Origin: Pseudomonas sp. WS 5079
GTDB lineage: Bacteria; Pseudomonadota; Gammaproteobacteria; Pseudomonadales; Pseudomonadaceae
Direction of reading: 5' to 3'
Length of the DNA: 64,000 nt
Assembly (NCBI RefSeq): GCF_012985465.1
Contig: NZ_JAAQWN010000006.1
Coordinates: 1-64,000 of the forward strand
The notes below the pieces were generated by a model. That model saw only the letters and a program-made list of their open reading frames with translations, made no database searches and was not told the origin of the DNA. Positions 50,444-59,626 of this stretch are shown here, piece after piece. Every line of letters starts with the position of its first letter. Position 1 is the stretch's first letter. The position numbers and the translations under genes were made by a program.

Positions 50444-51267
50444 GGCCGGCGCCCCAGGCTGATGCGCTCGTGGCCGCCGAGGTCGATACGGCTGTGGACC
50501 TCTTCGAAACCTTGGGTCAGCAGCAAGTCACGCACGGCCGGGGCCTGGTCATAACCGTGTTCGAGCAGCAACCAGCCACCAGCCTCCAGGTGCTGCGGCG
50601 CCTGGGCGATGATCAGGCGCAGGTCGTCCAGGCCATCGTGGCCGGCCACCAGTGCGCTGGCCGGCTCGAAACGCACATCGCCCGCCACCAGGTGCGGATC
50701 GCTGTCGGCAATGTAGGGCGGGTTGCTGATGATCAGGTGATAGGTGTGATCTTTCAGGGCGCTGAACCAGTGACTGTTAAGCACCGTGACGTTATCCAGG
50801 TGCAAGCGCTGGCGATTGCGCTCGGCCAGGGCCACCGCTTCGAGCACGCGATCCACCGCCGTCACGCGCCAGGCCGGGCGCTCGCTGGCCAGGGCCAAGG
50901 CGATGGCGCCGCTGCCAGTGCCCAGGTCCAGGACAGTGGCCGGGGTGGCGGGCAACAACTCCAGGGCTGCTTCCACCAGCAACTCGGTGTCCGGGCGTGG
51001 GATCAGGGTGTGCGGCGCGACTTCCAGGTCGAGCTTCCAGAAGCCTTGCTGGCCGAGGATATAGGCCACCGGCTCACCGCTGCGGCGACGTTGCAGGTAA
51101 TCGGCAAAGCGCAGCGCGTCTTCGCTGTTGACGATTTTTTCCGGCCAGGTGTGCAGGTAGCTGCGGGACTTGCCCAAGGCAGCGGCCAGCAGCAATTCGG
51201 CGTCCAGGCGGGCGGTAGGCGAATCTGGCAGGTCGGCGGCGCGCAACAAGCTGGCAATAATGGTCAT
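50437..51267 (-). CDS. prmC: Peptide chain release factor N5-glutamine methyltransferase
   Basis: 276 residues. VLDLGTGSGAIALAL is the SAM loop, and ISNPPYI is the NPPY motif that binds the target Gln. It methylates the GGQ glutamine of release factors. It follows prfA directly (the prfA stop and prmC start are adjacent), a standard bacterial pair. Confidence 0.96.
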   Translation of the reverse strand: MTIIASLLRAADLPDSPTARLDAELLLAAALGKSRSYLHTWPEKIVNSEDALRFADYLQRRRSGEPVAYILGQQGFWKLDLEVAPHTLIPRPDTELLVEAALELLPATPATVLDLGTGSGAIALALASERPAWRVTAVDRVLEAVALAERNRQRLHLDNVTVLNSHWFSALKDHTYHLIISNPPYIADSDPHLVAGDVRFEPASALVAGHDGLDDLRLIIAQAPQHLEAGGWLLLEHGYDQAPAVRDLLLTQGFEEVHSRIDLGGHERISLGRRPC

Positions 51268-52350
51268 TTATTCACCTATCGCGGCCAGTTGGTCGGCCTG
51301 GTATTCGGCGAGCAACGGCTCGATCACTGCGTCCACGCCACCGGCAAGGATTTCGTCCAGGGAATACAGGGTCAGGTTGACCCGATGGTCGGTGACCCGG
51401 CCCTGGGCGTAGTTATAGGTGCGAATGCGCTCGGAGCGGTCACCCGAGCCCACCAGCAACTTGCGCTCGCTGGCAATTGCGTTGGCCGCGGCGCTGGTCT
51501 GCTGGTCGTTGAGCTTGGCCGACAACCAGGACATGGCCCGCGCCCGGTTCTTGTGCTGGGAACGCTCTTCCTGGCACTCCACCACAATGCCGGACGGCAA
51601 GTGGGTGATGCGGATCGCCGAGTCAGTCTTGTTGACGTGCTGGCCACCGGCGCCCGATGAGCGATAAGTGTCGACGCGCAAGTCCGCCGGGTTGATTTCG
51701 ATGGCTTCCTGCTCGTCCGGTTCTGGCAATACCGCCACGGTGCAGGCCGAGGTGTGGATACGGCCCTGGGACTCGGTGGCGGGCACACGTTGTACGCGGT
51801 GCGCGCCGGATTCGAACTTCAGCTTGCCGTAGACGTTCTCGCCTTCGACGCGGGCGATGATTTCCTTGTAGCCGCCGTGCTCGCCTTCGTTTTCGGAGAG
51901 GATTTCCACGCGCCAGCCGCGCCGCTCGGCATAACGCGAATACATGCGAAACAGGTCGCCGGAGAAGATCGCCGCCTCGTCACCGCCGGTGCCGGCGCGG
52001 ATTTCCAGGAAGACGTTGCGCCCATCGTTAGGGTCTTTGGGCAGCAGCATGCGTTGCAGGTCGCCTTCGAGCTCGACGAGCTTTTCCTTGGCTTCGCGGA
52101 CTTCTTCCACGGCCATTTCACGCATGTCCGGGTCGCTGTCCTTGAGCAGCGCCTGGGCGCCTTCGAGGTCGGCCTGCACTTTGAGCAGTTGCGAATAGGT
52201 GGTCACGATCGGCTCAACTTCGGCGTATTCCTTGGAATAGGCACGGAACTTGGTCTGATCGGAAATAACCTCGCCGTCGCCGAGCAAGGCGGTCAGTTCT
52301 TCGAAACGGTCCTGGAGCACGTCCAGTTTATTGAGCAGTGACGCTTTCAT
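51268..52350 (-). CDS. prfA: Peptide chain release factor 1
   Basis: 360 residues. The GGQ motif is in SSGAGGQHVNKTDSAIRITH and is flanked by VERVPATESQGR-like sequence; PAT tripeptide (stop codon recognition) is seen in VQRVPATESQG. It reads UAA and UAG. The start overlaps the hemA stop by 4 bp (ATGA). Confidence 0.97.
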   Translation of the reverse strand: MKASLLNKLDVLQDRFEELTALLGDGEVISDQTKFRAYSKEYAEVEPIVTTYSQLLKVQADLEGAQALLKDSDPDMREMAVEEVREAKEKLVELEGDLQRMLLPKDPNDGRNVFLEIRAGTGGDEAAIFSGDLFRMYSRYAERRGWRVEILSENEGEHGGYKEIIARVEGENVYGKLKFESGAHRVQRVPATESQGRIHTSACTVAVLPEPDEQEAIEINPADLRVDTYRSSGAGGQHVNKTDSAIRITHLPSGIVVECQEERSQHKNRARAMSWLSAKLNDQQTSAAANAIASERKLLVGSGDRSERIRTYNYAQGRVTDHRVNLTLYSLDEILAGGVDAVIEPLLAEYQADQLAAIGE

Positions 52351-53636
52351 TGCAGTTTTTTATCCGAAGAGCTGTCTGACGCGCCCTCACCGAGGGCAAA
52401 GAGTTCCTGGGCCATGGCCAGCGCATCGAGGCGGCCTTCGGCTGTCAGTTTTTTAAGCTGTACGCTGGGAGCATGCAACAGCTTGTTGGTGAGGCCACGG
52501 GCCAATTGCATCAAGATATCTTCAGCGTTGCCGCCATTGGCCAGCAGGCGCTGGGCCTTGATCAATTCCTCGTCACGCAGGCGCTCGCCTTGCTGGCGAT
52601 AGGCCTTGAGCACATCCACCGCGGCCAGCTCGCGCAGGCGCACCATGAAGTCATCGGCGCCGATCGCGACCATTTCCTCGGCGGCCTGGGCAGCGCCCTG
52701 GCGGCTCTTGAGGTTTTCGGCGACCACTTCGTGCAGGTCGTCGACGCTATAGAGGTAAACGTCGTCCAACTCGCCGACTTCCGGCTCGATATCCCGGGGA
52801 ACGGCGATATCCACCATGAAAATCGGCTTGTGCTTGCGCAGCTTCAGCGCGCTTTCCACCGCGCCCTTGCCAAGGATCGGCAACTGGCTGGCGGTGGAGC
52901 TGATGACGATATCGCTGCGCACCAGTTCCGCCGGGATGTCGGCGAGCAGCACCGCGTGGGCGCCGAACTCTTCGGCCAGGATGCTGGCGCGCTCCAGGGT
53001 TCGGTTGGCCACCACAATCCGCTTGACCCCCAGGTCATGCAGGTGCCGGGCGACCAGGGTGATGGTCTCGCCGGCGCCGATCAGCAGGGCCTGGCTGCGT
53101 TGCAGGTCGCTGAAGATCTGCTTGGCCAGGCTGACAGCGGCGAATGCCACGGAGACCGGGTTTTCGCCAATCGCCGTATCGGTACGCACCTGCTTGGCCG
53201 AATTGAAGGTGGCCTGGAACAGACGCCCCAGCAACGGCCCCACGGTCCCGGCTTCACGGGCCACGGCGTAGGCCGATTTCATCTGGCCGAGGATCTGCGG
53301 CTCGCCCAAAACCAGGGAGTCGAGCCCGGATGCCACACGCATCATGTGACGAACTGCCGCATCATCTTCATGCACATAAGCGCTGGCGCGCAGGTCATCC
53401 AGGCTCAAATGATGGTAATCAGCCAGCCAGCGCAGCACCCCATCCGACGAAAGATGTTCCTGCTCTATATAGAGCTCACTGCGATTGCAGGTGGAAAGGA
53501 TCGCAGCTTCGCGGCTGTCGGTGAGCCGGCACAGCTGCTGCAAAGCCTCAACCAACTGCTCCGGGGTAAACGCCACGCGCTCGCGGACGTCTACAGAAGC
53601 AGTCTTGTGGTTGATACCCAGAGCAAGGAAGGCCAT
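52347..53636 (-). CDS. hemA: Glutamyl-tRNA reductase
   Basis: 429 residues. The catalytic Cys is in ILSTCNRSELYIE near residue 50. NADPH loop LIGAGETITLVARHL lies near residue 186 and the domain swap region is followed by a C-terminal dimerisation helix. It makes glutamate-1-semialdehyde, the first step of tetrapyrrole synthesis in this organism. The first gene of hemA-prfA-prmC-moeB-murI. Confidence 0.96.
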   Translation of the reverse strand: MAFLALGINHKTASVDVRERVAFTPEQLVEALQQLCRLTDSREAAILSTCNRSELYIEQEHLSSDGVLRWLADYHHLSLDDLRASAYVHEDDAAVRHMMRVASGLDSLVLGEPQILGQMKSAYAVAREAGTVGPLLGRLFQATFNSAKQVRTDTAIGENPVSVAFAAVSLAKQIFSDLQRSQALLIGAGETITLVARHLHDLGVKRIVVANRTLERASILAEEFGAHAVLLADIPAELVRSDIVISSTASQLPILGKGAVESALKLRKHKPIFMVDIAVPRDIEPEVGELDDVYLYSVDDLHEVVAENLKSRQGAAQAAEEMVAIGADDFMVRLRELAAVDVLKAYRQQGERLRDEELIKAQRLLANGGNAEDILMQLARGLTNKLLHAPSVQLKKLTAEGRLDALAMAQELFALGEGASDSSSDKKLQ

Positions 53637-53818
53637 TCAATATCGCTGATGATGTCGAGAAGCCGACAATTGTCCTACTTCGACTCATCCAGAACAACCA
53701 CCGTCGTCTATTGTCCTAATGCCTTGTGTCTATAAAGGCGCCAATTGAGACTCGGTTATGTTTGGCCGAGGGCTTGTGTCATGATGATCCGACCGCAGGT
53801 TAGTCGTCCTCTTCCTAT

Positions 53819-55543
53819 ATGAATAGATCTTCCGCGTTGCTCCTTGCCCTTGCCTTCCTCGGCGGCTGCCAGTCCATGGCCCCCGTATCGCCGCAGAATC
53901 CTGCGCCGGTGGAAGACAGCACCCCCGCCCCTGAAAAACCCAAGGTTTATTCCTCGTTCAGCGAAGAAACAGTGTTCAGCCTGCTGAGCGCGGAGCTGGC
54001 CGGCCAGCGCAATCGTTTCGACATTGCCCTGGATAACTACGTGACCCAGGCCATCAACACCCAGGACCCGGGGATCTCCGAGCGCGCGTTTCGCATCGCC
54101 GAGTACCTGGGCGCCGACCAGGCCGCCCTGGATACCGCGCTGATCTGGGCGAAAAACGCCCCGGACGACCTGGAAGCCCAGCGCGCCGCGGCGATCCAAC
54201 TGGCACGTGCCGGGCGCTACGACGACTCCATGGTCTATATGGAGAAAGTCTTGCAGGGCAAGGGCGACACTCATTTCGACTTCCTCGCCCTGTCGGCCGC
54301 CGACACCGACCAGGACACCCGCGATGGCCTGATGAAGAGTTTCGACCGCCTGCTGCAAAAGCACCCAAGCAATGGCCAGTTGGTCTTTGGCAAGGCGCTG
54401 CTGCTGCAACAGGATGATGAACCGCAAGCGGCTCTCAAGCTGCTGGAGCAGAACCCGCCGGAAGAAGGTGAAATCGCCCCGCTGCTGCTGCGCGCACGCC
54501 TGCTGCAAAGCCTCAATCGCGGCAAGGAAGCCTTGCCGCTGCTGCAAAAAAGCATCAAGAAGTATCCGGACGACAAGCGCCTGCGCCTGACCTACGCACG
54601 CATGCTGGTGGAACAGGACCGCATGGAAGACGCCAAGGTAGAGTTCGCCAGCCTGGTCCAGCAATACCCGGACGATGACGAATTGCGTTACTCCCTGGCA
54701 CTGGTCTGCCTGGAAGCCAAGGCCTGGGAAGAAGCCAAGGGCTACCTGGAAGACCTGATCGCGCGGGAAAGCCATGTCGATTCGGCCCACCTGAACCTGG
54801 GGCGCATCGCCGAGGAACGGGATGACCCGCAAGGCGCACTGATCGAATACGCCCAGGTTGGCCCCGGCAACGACTATCTGCCGGCACAACTGCGCCAGGC
54901 CGATATCCTGATGAACAACGGCCGCACCGACGAAGCCGAAAAACGCCTGGCCGCTGCCCGTGATGCCGAGCCGGACTACGCTATCCAGCTGTATCTGATC
55001 CAGGCCGAAACCTTGTCGGCCAACAATCAGGGGGAGCGCGCCTGGAAAATCCTCGCCCAGGCCCTGCTGCAATACCCCGACGACCTGAACCTGCTGTACA
55101 CCCGCGCCATGCAGGCCGAAAAACGCAATGACCTGGCCCAGATGGAAAAAGACCTGCGCCTGATCATCAAGCGCGACCCGGACAATGCCATGGCACTGAA
55201 CGCCCTGGGCTACACCTTGTCAGACCGTACGACGCGCTATGCCGAGGCCAAGGCCCTGATCGAACAGGCCCACCAGCTCAACCCGGAAGACCCGGCTGTG
55301 CTCGACAGCCTGGGCTGGGTGAATTACCGCCTGGGCAACCTCGACGAAGCCGAACGCCTGCTGCGCCAGGCCCTGGAGCGGTTCCCCGACCAGGAAGTCG
55401 CCGCGCACCTGGGCGAAGTGCTCTGGGCCAAAGGCAACCAGCGCGAAGCCCGACAAATCTGGGCCAAGTTCCTCAAGGAACAACCCGACAGCCCTATCCT
55501 GCGCAGCACCATCAAGCGCCTGACCGGATCCGAGACTCTTTAA
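53819..55543 (+). CDS. TPR-repeat lipoprotein
   Basis: 574 residues. A lipoprotein signal with LGGC near residue 16 gives an N-acylated cysteine (Asp or Ser at +2 is not Asp; the next residue is Gln, so outer-membrane sorting is likely). About a dozen TPR-like helical repeats follow, ending in ALNALGYTLSDRTTRYAEAK and LDSLGWVNYRLGNLDEAERL. The gene lies just upstream of lolB in Pseudomonas and its function in envelope assembly is only inferred. The start ATG has no good ribosome site. Confidence 0.88.
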   Translation: MNRSSALLLALAFLGGCQSMAPVSPQNPAPVEDSTPAPEKPKVYSSFSEETVFSLLSAELAGQRNRFDIALDNYVTQAINTQDPGISERAFRIAEYLGADQAALDTALIWAKNAPDDLEAQRAAAIQLARAGRYDDSMVYMEKVLQGKGDTHFDFLALSAADTDQDTRDGLMKSFDRLLQKHPSNGQLVFGKALLLQQDDEPQAALKLLEQNPPEEGEIAPLLLRARLLQSLNRGKEALPLLQKSIKKYPDDKRLRLTYARMLVEQDRMEDAKVEFASLVQQYPDDDELRYSLALVCLEAKAWEEAKGYLEDLIARESHVDSAHLNLGRIAEERDDPQGALIEYAQVGPGNDYLPAQLRQADILMNNGRTDEAEKRLAAARDAEPDYAIQLYLIQAETLSANNQGERAWKILAQALLQYPDDLNLLYTRAMQAEKRNDLAQMEKDLRLIIKRDPDNAMALNALGYTLSDRTTRYAEAKALIEQAHQLNPEDPAVLDSLGWVNYRLGNLDEAERLLRQALERFPDQEVAAHLGEVLWAKGNQREARQIWAKFLKEQPDSPILRSTIKRLTGSETL

Positions 55544-55547
55544 TTCT

Positions 55548-56165
55548 ATGTTTTTGCGCCACGCCATCGTTTTCAGTTTTATCGCCTTGCTCGCCGGTTG
55601 TGCGGGCTTCGGTGCCCGTGAGTCCGTCGAAGGCCAGGGCAACCCGGCACAATGGCGACAGCACAAGGATCAGCTCAGCAGCATTGATGGCTGGCAGATC
55701 GAGGGCAAGATCGGGGTTCGCGCACCGAAGGATTCGGGCAGCGGTACCTTGTTCTGGCTGCAACGCCAAGACTATTACGACATCCGCCTCTCCGGCCCCC
55801 TGGGCCGTGGCGCTGCACGCCTGACCGGTCGACCGGGACAAGTGAGCCTCGAGGTAGCCAACCAGGGCCGCTACGAAGCGCCGTCACCGGAGGCCTTGCT
55901 CGAAGAGCAGGTCGGCTGGAAGCTGCCAGTCTCGCACCTGGTCTGGTGGGTTCGCGGGCTGCCCGCACCTGACAGCAAGAGCCGCCTGAGCCTCAATGGC
56001 GACAGTCGCCTGGCCACCCTGGAACAGGATGGCTGGCAGGTTGAATACTTGAGCTACGTGGAACAAAGCGGCTACTGGCTGCCCGAACGTATCAAGCTGC
56101 ACGGCTCCAACCTTGATGTCACGCTGGTGATCAAGGACTGGCAACCACGCAAACTGGGGCAGTGA
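55548..56165 (+). CDS. lolB: Outer-membrane lipoprotein LolB
   Basis: 205 residues. The lipobox LLAGC (residue about 18) follows a short signal. WQIEGKIGVRAPKDSGSGTL and FWLQRQDYYDIRLSGPLGRG match LolB, which receives lipoproteins from LolA and inserts them into the outer membrane. It is 4 bp after the TPR lipoprotein and 1 bp before ispE. Confidence 0.92.
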   Translation: MFLRHAIVFSFIALLAGCAGFGARESVEGQGNPAQWRQHKDQLSSIDGWQIEGKIGVRAPKDSGSGTLFWLQRQDYYDIRLSGPLGRGAARLTGRPGQVSLEVANQGRYEAPSPEALLEEQVGWKLPVSHLVWWVRGLPAPDSKSRLSLNGDSRLATLEQDGWQVEYLSYVEQSGYWLPERIKLHGSNLDVTLVIKDWQPRKLGQ

Positions 56166-56166
56166 C

Positions 56167-57015
56167 ATGACTGAACGCCTGACGCTGCCGTCCCCGGCCA
56201 AGCTCAATTTGATGCTGCACATCCTCGGTCGTCGTGAAGACGGCTACCACGAGTTGCAGACGCTGTTTCAATTTCTCGACTACGGCGACGAGATGACCTT
56301 CGCCGTGCGCGACGATGGCGTGATTCAACTGCACACCGAATTTGCCGATGTACCCCACGACAGCAATCTGATCGTGAAGGCCGCAAAAAAACTTCAGCAG
56401 CAATCCGGTTGTACGCTGGGCATCGATATCTGGATCGATAAAATCCTGCCCATGGGCGGCGGCATCGGCGGCGGCAGCTCGAATGCCGCGACCACCCTGC
56501 TCGGTCTCAATCACTTATGGCAACTGGGTTGGGACGAAGATCGCCTGGCCGCACTGGGCCTGACCCTGGGCGCCGACGTCCCGGTTTTTGTGCGTGGACA
56601 CGCCGCATTTGCTGAGGGTGTCGGGGAAAAACTCACACCCGTAGACCCCGAAGAGCCGTGGTATGTCGTGCTTGTTCCGCAAGTATCTGTAAGTACAGCA
56701 GAAATTTTTTCAGATCCGTTGTTGACACGTAACTCTTCTCCCATTAAAGTGCGCCCCGTTCCCAAGGGAAACAGTCGAAATGACTGCTTACCGGTGGTAG
56801 CAAGGCGTTATCCAGATGTACATAACGCATTGAATTTGTTAGGTAAATTTACCGAAGCAAAACTCACCGGAACTGGAAGTTGTGTGTTTGGGGGCTTCCC
56901 AAACAAAGCTGAAGCTGATAAAGTCTCGGCCCTTCTTACAGAGACCCTTACAGGGTTTGTAGCAAAGGGAAGCAACGTTTCGATGTTGCATCGCAAGTTG
57001 CAAAGTCTGCTCTAA
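56167..57015 (+). CDS. ispE: 4-diphosphocytidyl-2-C-methyl-D-erythritol kinase
   Basis: 282 residues. LPSPAKLNLMLHILGRREDG opens the GHMP kinase fold; the ATP loop is PMGGGIGGGSSNAATTL, and LTGTGSCVFGGF is the third motif. It phosphorylates CDP-ME in the MEP isoprenoid pathway. The last 380 bp are clearly richer in A+T than the rest of the gene and carry a promoter-like sequence (56722-56750) that serves the tRNA-Gln-prs segment downstream. Confidence 0.95.
   Translation: MTERLTLPSPAKLNLMLHILGRREDGYHELQTLFQFLDYGDEMTFAVRDDGVIQLHTEFADVPHDSNLIVKAAKKLQQQSGCTLGIDIWIDKILPMGGGIGGGSSNAATTLLGLNHLWQLGWDEDRLAALGLTLGADVPVFVRGHAAFAEGVGEKLTPVDPEEPWYVVLVPQVSVSTAEIFSDPLLTRNSSPIKVRPVPKGNSRNDCLPVVARRYPDVHNALNLLGKFTEAKLTGTGSCVFGGFPNKAEADKVSALLTETLTGFVAKGSNVSMLHRKLQSLL
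56722..56750 (+). promoter_or_regulatory. Strong promoter with GC-rich discriminator inside ispE
   Basis: TTGACA (56722-56727), a 17-base spacer, TAAAGT (56745-56750), followed directly by GCGCCCC. The consensus -35, ideal spacing and GC-rich discriminator resemble stable-RNA promoters under stringent control. tRNA-Gln begins 302 bases downstream. Confidence 0.65.
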
Positions 57016-57051
57016 AGGAACCGAGTACTGGGTACTCGTTGCAACAGATAC

Positions 57052-57126
57052 AGGGGCGTCGCCAAGCGGTAAGGCAGCAGGTTTTGATCCTGCCATGCGT
57101 TGGTTCGAATCCAGCCGCCCCTGCCA
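57052..57126 (+). tRNA. tRNA-Gln (anticodon TTG)
   Basis: The acceptor stem AGGGGCG pairs with CGCCCCT, then G and CCA end at 57126. The anticodon arm is GCAGG-TTTTGAT-CCTGC (anticodon TTG), and GGTTCGAATCC is the T-loop. It sits between ispE and prs, the standard Pseudomonas arrangement. Confidence 0.97.
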
Positions 57127-57171
57127 TTTTCTATACTCATCCAGGTTACCCTCAGCCTCTAGGTACTGCGC

Positions 57172-58113
57172 GTGTCCAAGATGATGGTCTTTACGGGGAA
57201 TGCCAACCCCGATCTGGCTCGGCGTGTTGTACGTCAGCTGCATATCCCTCTCGGTGACATCTCTGTCGGTAAATTTTCCGACGGCGAGATTACAGCCGAG
57301 ATCAATGAAAATGTCCGCGGTAAAGATGTTTTCATTATTCAGCCGACTTGCGCTCCGACCAACGATAACCTGATGGAACTCGTCGTGATGGCTGATGCCT
57401 TCCGCCGCTCCTCAGCGACTCGAATCACAGCTGTAATCCCTTACTTTGGTTATGCCCGTCAGGATCGCCGTCCGCGTTCTGCACGTGTGGCTATCAGCGC
57501 GAAAGTCGTCGCTGACATGCTGACCGTGGTAGGTATCGACCGTGTTCTCACGGTTGACCTGCACGCTGACCAAATCCAGGGGTTCTTCGATATTCCGGTA
57601 GATAACATCTACGGCTCCCCCGTCCTGGTGGATGACATCGAAGACCAGCGCTTTGAAAACCTGATGATCGTGTCCCCGGACATTGGTGGCGTCGTGCGTG
57701 CACGGGCTGTTGCCAAATCCCTGGGCGTGGACCTCGGGATCATCGACAAACGCCGTGAGAAAGCCAATCACTCTGAAGTGATGCATATCATCGGTGATGT
57801 CGAAGGGCGTACCTGTATTCTGGTCGATGACATGGTCGATACCGCCGGCACCCTGTGCCACGCGGCAAAAGCCTTGAAAGAGCACGGTGCGGCTAAAGTC
57901 TTCGCCTACTGCACACACCCTGTGCTGTCGGGCCGAGCGATCGAGAACATCGAGAACTCCGTGCTGGACGAACTGGTGGTGACCAACACCATCCCGTTGT
58001 CCGCAGCTGCTCAAGCCTGTGCGCGTATCCGTCAACTGGATATCGCCCCGGTTGTTGCTGAGGCGGTTCGCCGTATCAGCAATGAAGAATCGATCAGCGC
58101 GATGTTCCGCTAA
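57172..58113 (+). CDS. prs: Ribose-phosphate pyrophosphokinase
   Basis: 313 residues with a GTG start. VFTGNANPDLARRV opens the protein; VDLHADQIQGFFDIPVDN and VLVDDMVDTAGTLCHAAKAL are the family hallmarks, the latter the PRPP loop. It makes PRPP from ribose 5-phosphate and ATP. The GTG is chosen because family proteins begin SKMMVFTG. Confidence 0.97.
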   Translation: MSKMMVFTGNANPDLARRVVRQLHIPLGDISVGKFSDGEITAEINENVRGKDVFIIQPTCAPTNDNLMELVVMADAFRRSSATRITAVIPYFGYARQDRRPRSARVAISAKVVADMLTVVGIDRVLTVDLHADQIQGFFDIPVDNIYGSPVLVDDIEDQRFENLMIVSPDIGGVVRARAVAKSLGVDLGIIDKRREKANHSEVMHIIGDVEGRTCILVDDMVDTAGTLCHAAKALKEHGAAKVFAYCTHPVLSGRAIENIENSVLDELVVTNTIPLSAAAQACARIRQLDIAPVVAEAVRRISNEESISAMFR

Positions 58114-58149
58114 GGGTCAAACCTTGGCAGCATCAACCTGACGAAAAGC

Positions 58150-58186
58150 GCCCCGCCCCAGCACTCTGCTGGGGCGGGGCTTTTTT
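58150..58186 (+). terminator. Rho-independent terminator of prs
   Basis: A 13-bp stem GCCCCGCCCCAGC (58150-58162) with GCTGGGGCGGGGC (58168-58180), then six T residues. Confidence 0.9.
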
Positions 58187-58251
58187 GCCCATATCGCCTT
58201 TAGCGCTGGTCGCAAACGCTGGGGCGAATGTGGTTATTTTGGAGATACAAC

Positions 58252-58851
58252 ATGAACGATTTTACTTTGAATGCTGAAGTGCGTTCCGACCTGGGGAAAG
58301 GTGCGAGCCGCCGCCTGCGTCGTCTCGCAAGCCTGGTTCCAGCTGTAGTCTACGGTGGCGAAAAAGCCCCTGAATCCATCAGCATGCTGGCTAAAGAAAT
58401 TGCCAAACTGCTCGAAAACGATGCGGCCTACAGCCACATCATCGAGCTGAACGTAGGTGGCAAAAAGCAGAACGTCATCATCAAGGCCCTGCAACGTCAC
58501 CCAGCTAAAGGCCACGTGCTGCACGCTGACTTCGTACGCGTTGTAGCCGGTCAGAAACTGACCGCTATCGTACCTGTGCACTTCGTTGGCGAAGCTGCTC
58601 CGATCAAGAAAGGCGGCGAAATCTCGCACGTTGTAGCCGAGATCGAAGTGACCTGCCTGCCGAAAGACCTGCCTGAGTTCATCGAAGTCGACCTGTCGGC
58701 TGCTGAAATCGGCGACATCATCCACCTGTCCGACCTCAAGGCGCCTAAAGGCGTTGAGTTCGTCGCACTGGCTCACGGTGATGACAAAGCTGTTGCAAAC
58801 GTTCACGCTCCGCGCGTTGCACCAGAAGCTGAAGAAGGCGCTGCAGAGTAA
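58252..58851 (+). CDS. rplY: 50S ribosomal protein L25/general stress protein Ctc
   Basis: 199 residues from ATG 58252 with GGAGAT upstream. L25 domain: TLNAEVRSDLGKGASRRLRR and VPAVVYGGEKAPESIS; C-terminal TL5/CTC domain: TAIVPVHFVGEAAP and DLPEFIEVDLS. It binds 5S rRNA. The two-domain form (TL5/CTC type) is larger than E. coli L25. Confidence 0.95.
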   Translation: MNDFTLNAEVRSDLGKGASRRLRRLASLVPAVVYGGEKAPESISMLAKEIAKLLENDAAYSHIIELNVGGKKQNVIIKALQRHPAKGHVLHADFVRVVAGQKLTAIVPVHFVGEAAPIKKGGEISHVVAEIEVTCLPKDLPEFIEVDLSAAEIGDIIHLSDLKAPKGVEFVALAHGDDKAVANVHAPRVAPEAEEGAAE

Positions 58852-59019
58852 TTCACTCTGTAATGCCGGAGCTTGAGGAAACATCGCGGACCGAAACGTA
58901 GCGAGAAAGCGGGCGATAACGCGGCGTTTACTCTTGAGTAAATGATCTCTTGTTGTCCACTTTCGCCGCCCGTTGGTTGCGGCGATGTTATCCACAACTC
59001 CAAAGGAAGGGCCCCTGTC

Positions 59020-59604
59020 GTGACTGCCATTAAACTGATCGTTGGCCTGGGAAATCCAGGCGCCGAATACGAACAGACCCGGCATAACGCGGGGGCCCTT
59101 TTTGTTGAGCGTATCGCCCACGCCCAAGGTGTAAACCTTGTGGCCGATCGCAAATATTTTGGCCTGACCGGGCGCTTCTCGCATCAGGGTCAGGATGTTC
59201 GTCTGCTGATTCCCACCACCTACATGAACCGCAGCGGCCAGGCTGTCGCGGCGCTTGCGGGCTTCTTCCGGATCAAACCCGAGGAAATCCTGGTGGCCCA
59301 TGACGAACTGGACCTGCCACCCGGCGTTGCCAAGCTCAAGCAAGGCGGCGGCCACGGCGGTCATAATGGCCTGCGCGACATCATCGCGCAGTTGGGCAAT
59401 CAGAATACGTTCTACCGCCTGCGGCTCGGCATTGGCCACCCAGGCGTTGCCAGTATGGTTTCAAATTTCGTCCTGGGTCGTGCGCCACGCGCCGAACAGG
59501 AAAAACTCGATGCCAGCATCGATTTTGCCCTCGGCGTGCTGCCGGATATCTTCGCCGGTGAATGGAACCGTGCGATGAAAAACCTGCACAGCCAGAAGGC
59601 CTGA
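59020..59604 (+). CDS. pth: Peptidyl-tRNA hydrolase
   Basis: 194 residues from GTG 59020 (AAGGAAGGG upstream). LIVGLGNPGAEYEQTRHNAG, with the catalytic His, and PTTYMNRSGQAVAALAGFF plus LPPGVAKLKQGGGHGGHNGL are the family segments. It releases peptides from stalled peptidyl-tRNA. Alternative longer frames lack ribosome sites. Confidence 0.96.
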   Translation: MTAIKLIVGLGNPGAEYEQTRHNAGALFVERIAHAQGVNLVADRKYFGLTGRFSHQGQDVRLLIPTTYMNRSGQAVAALAGFFRIKPEEILVAHDELDLPPGVAKLKQGGGHGGHNGLRDIIAQLGNQNTFYRLRLGIGHPGVASMVSNFVLGRAPRAEQEKLDASIDFALGVLPDIFAGEWNRAMKNLHSQKA

Positions 59605-59626
59605 CTCTTATCCGAGGGGAAACACC

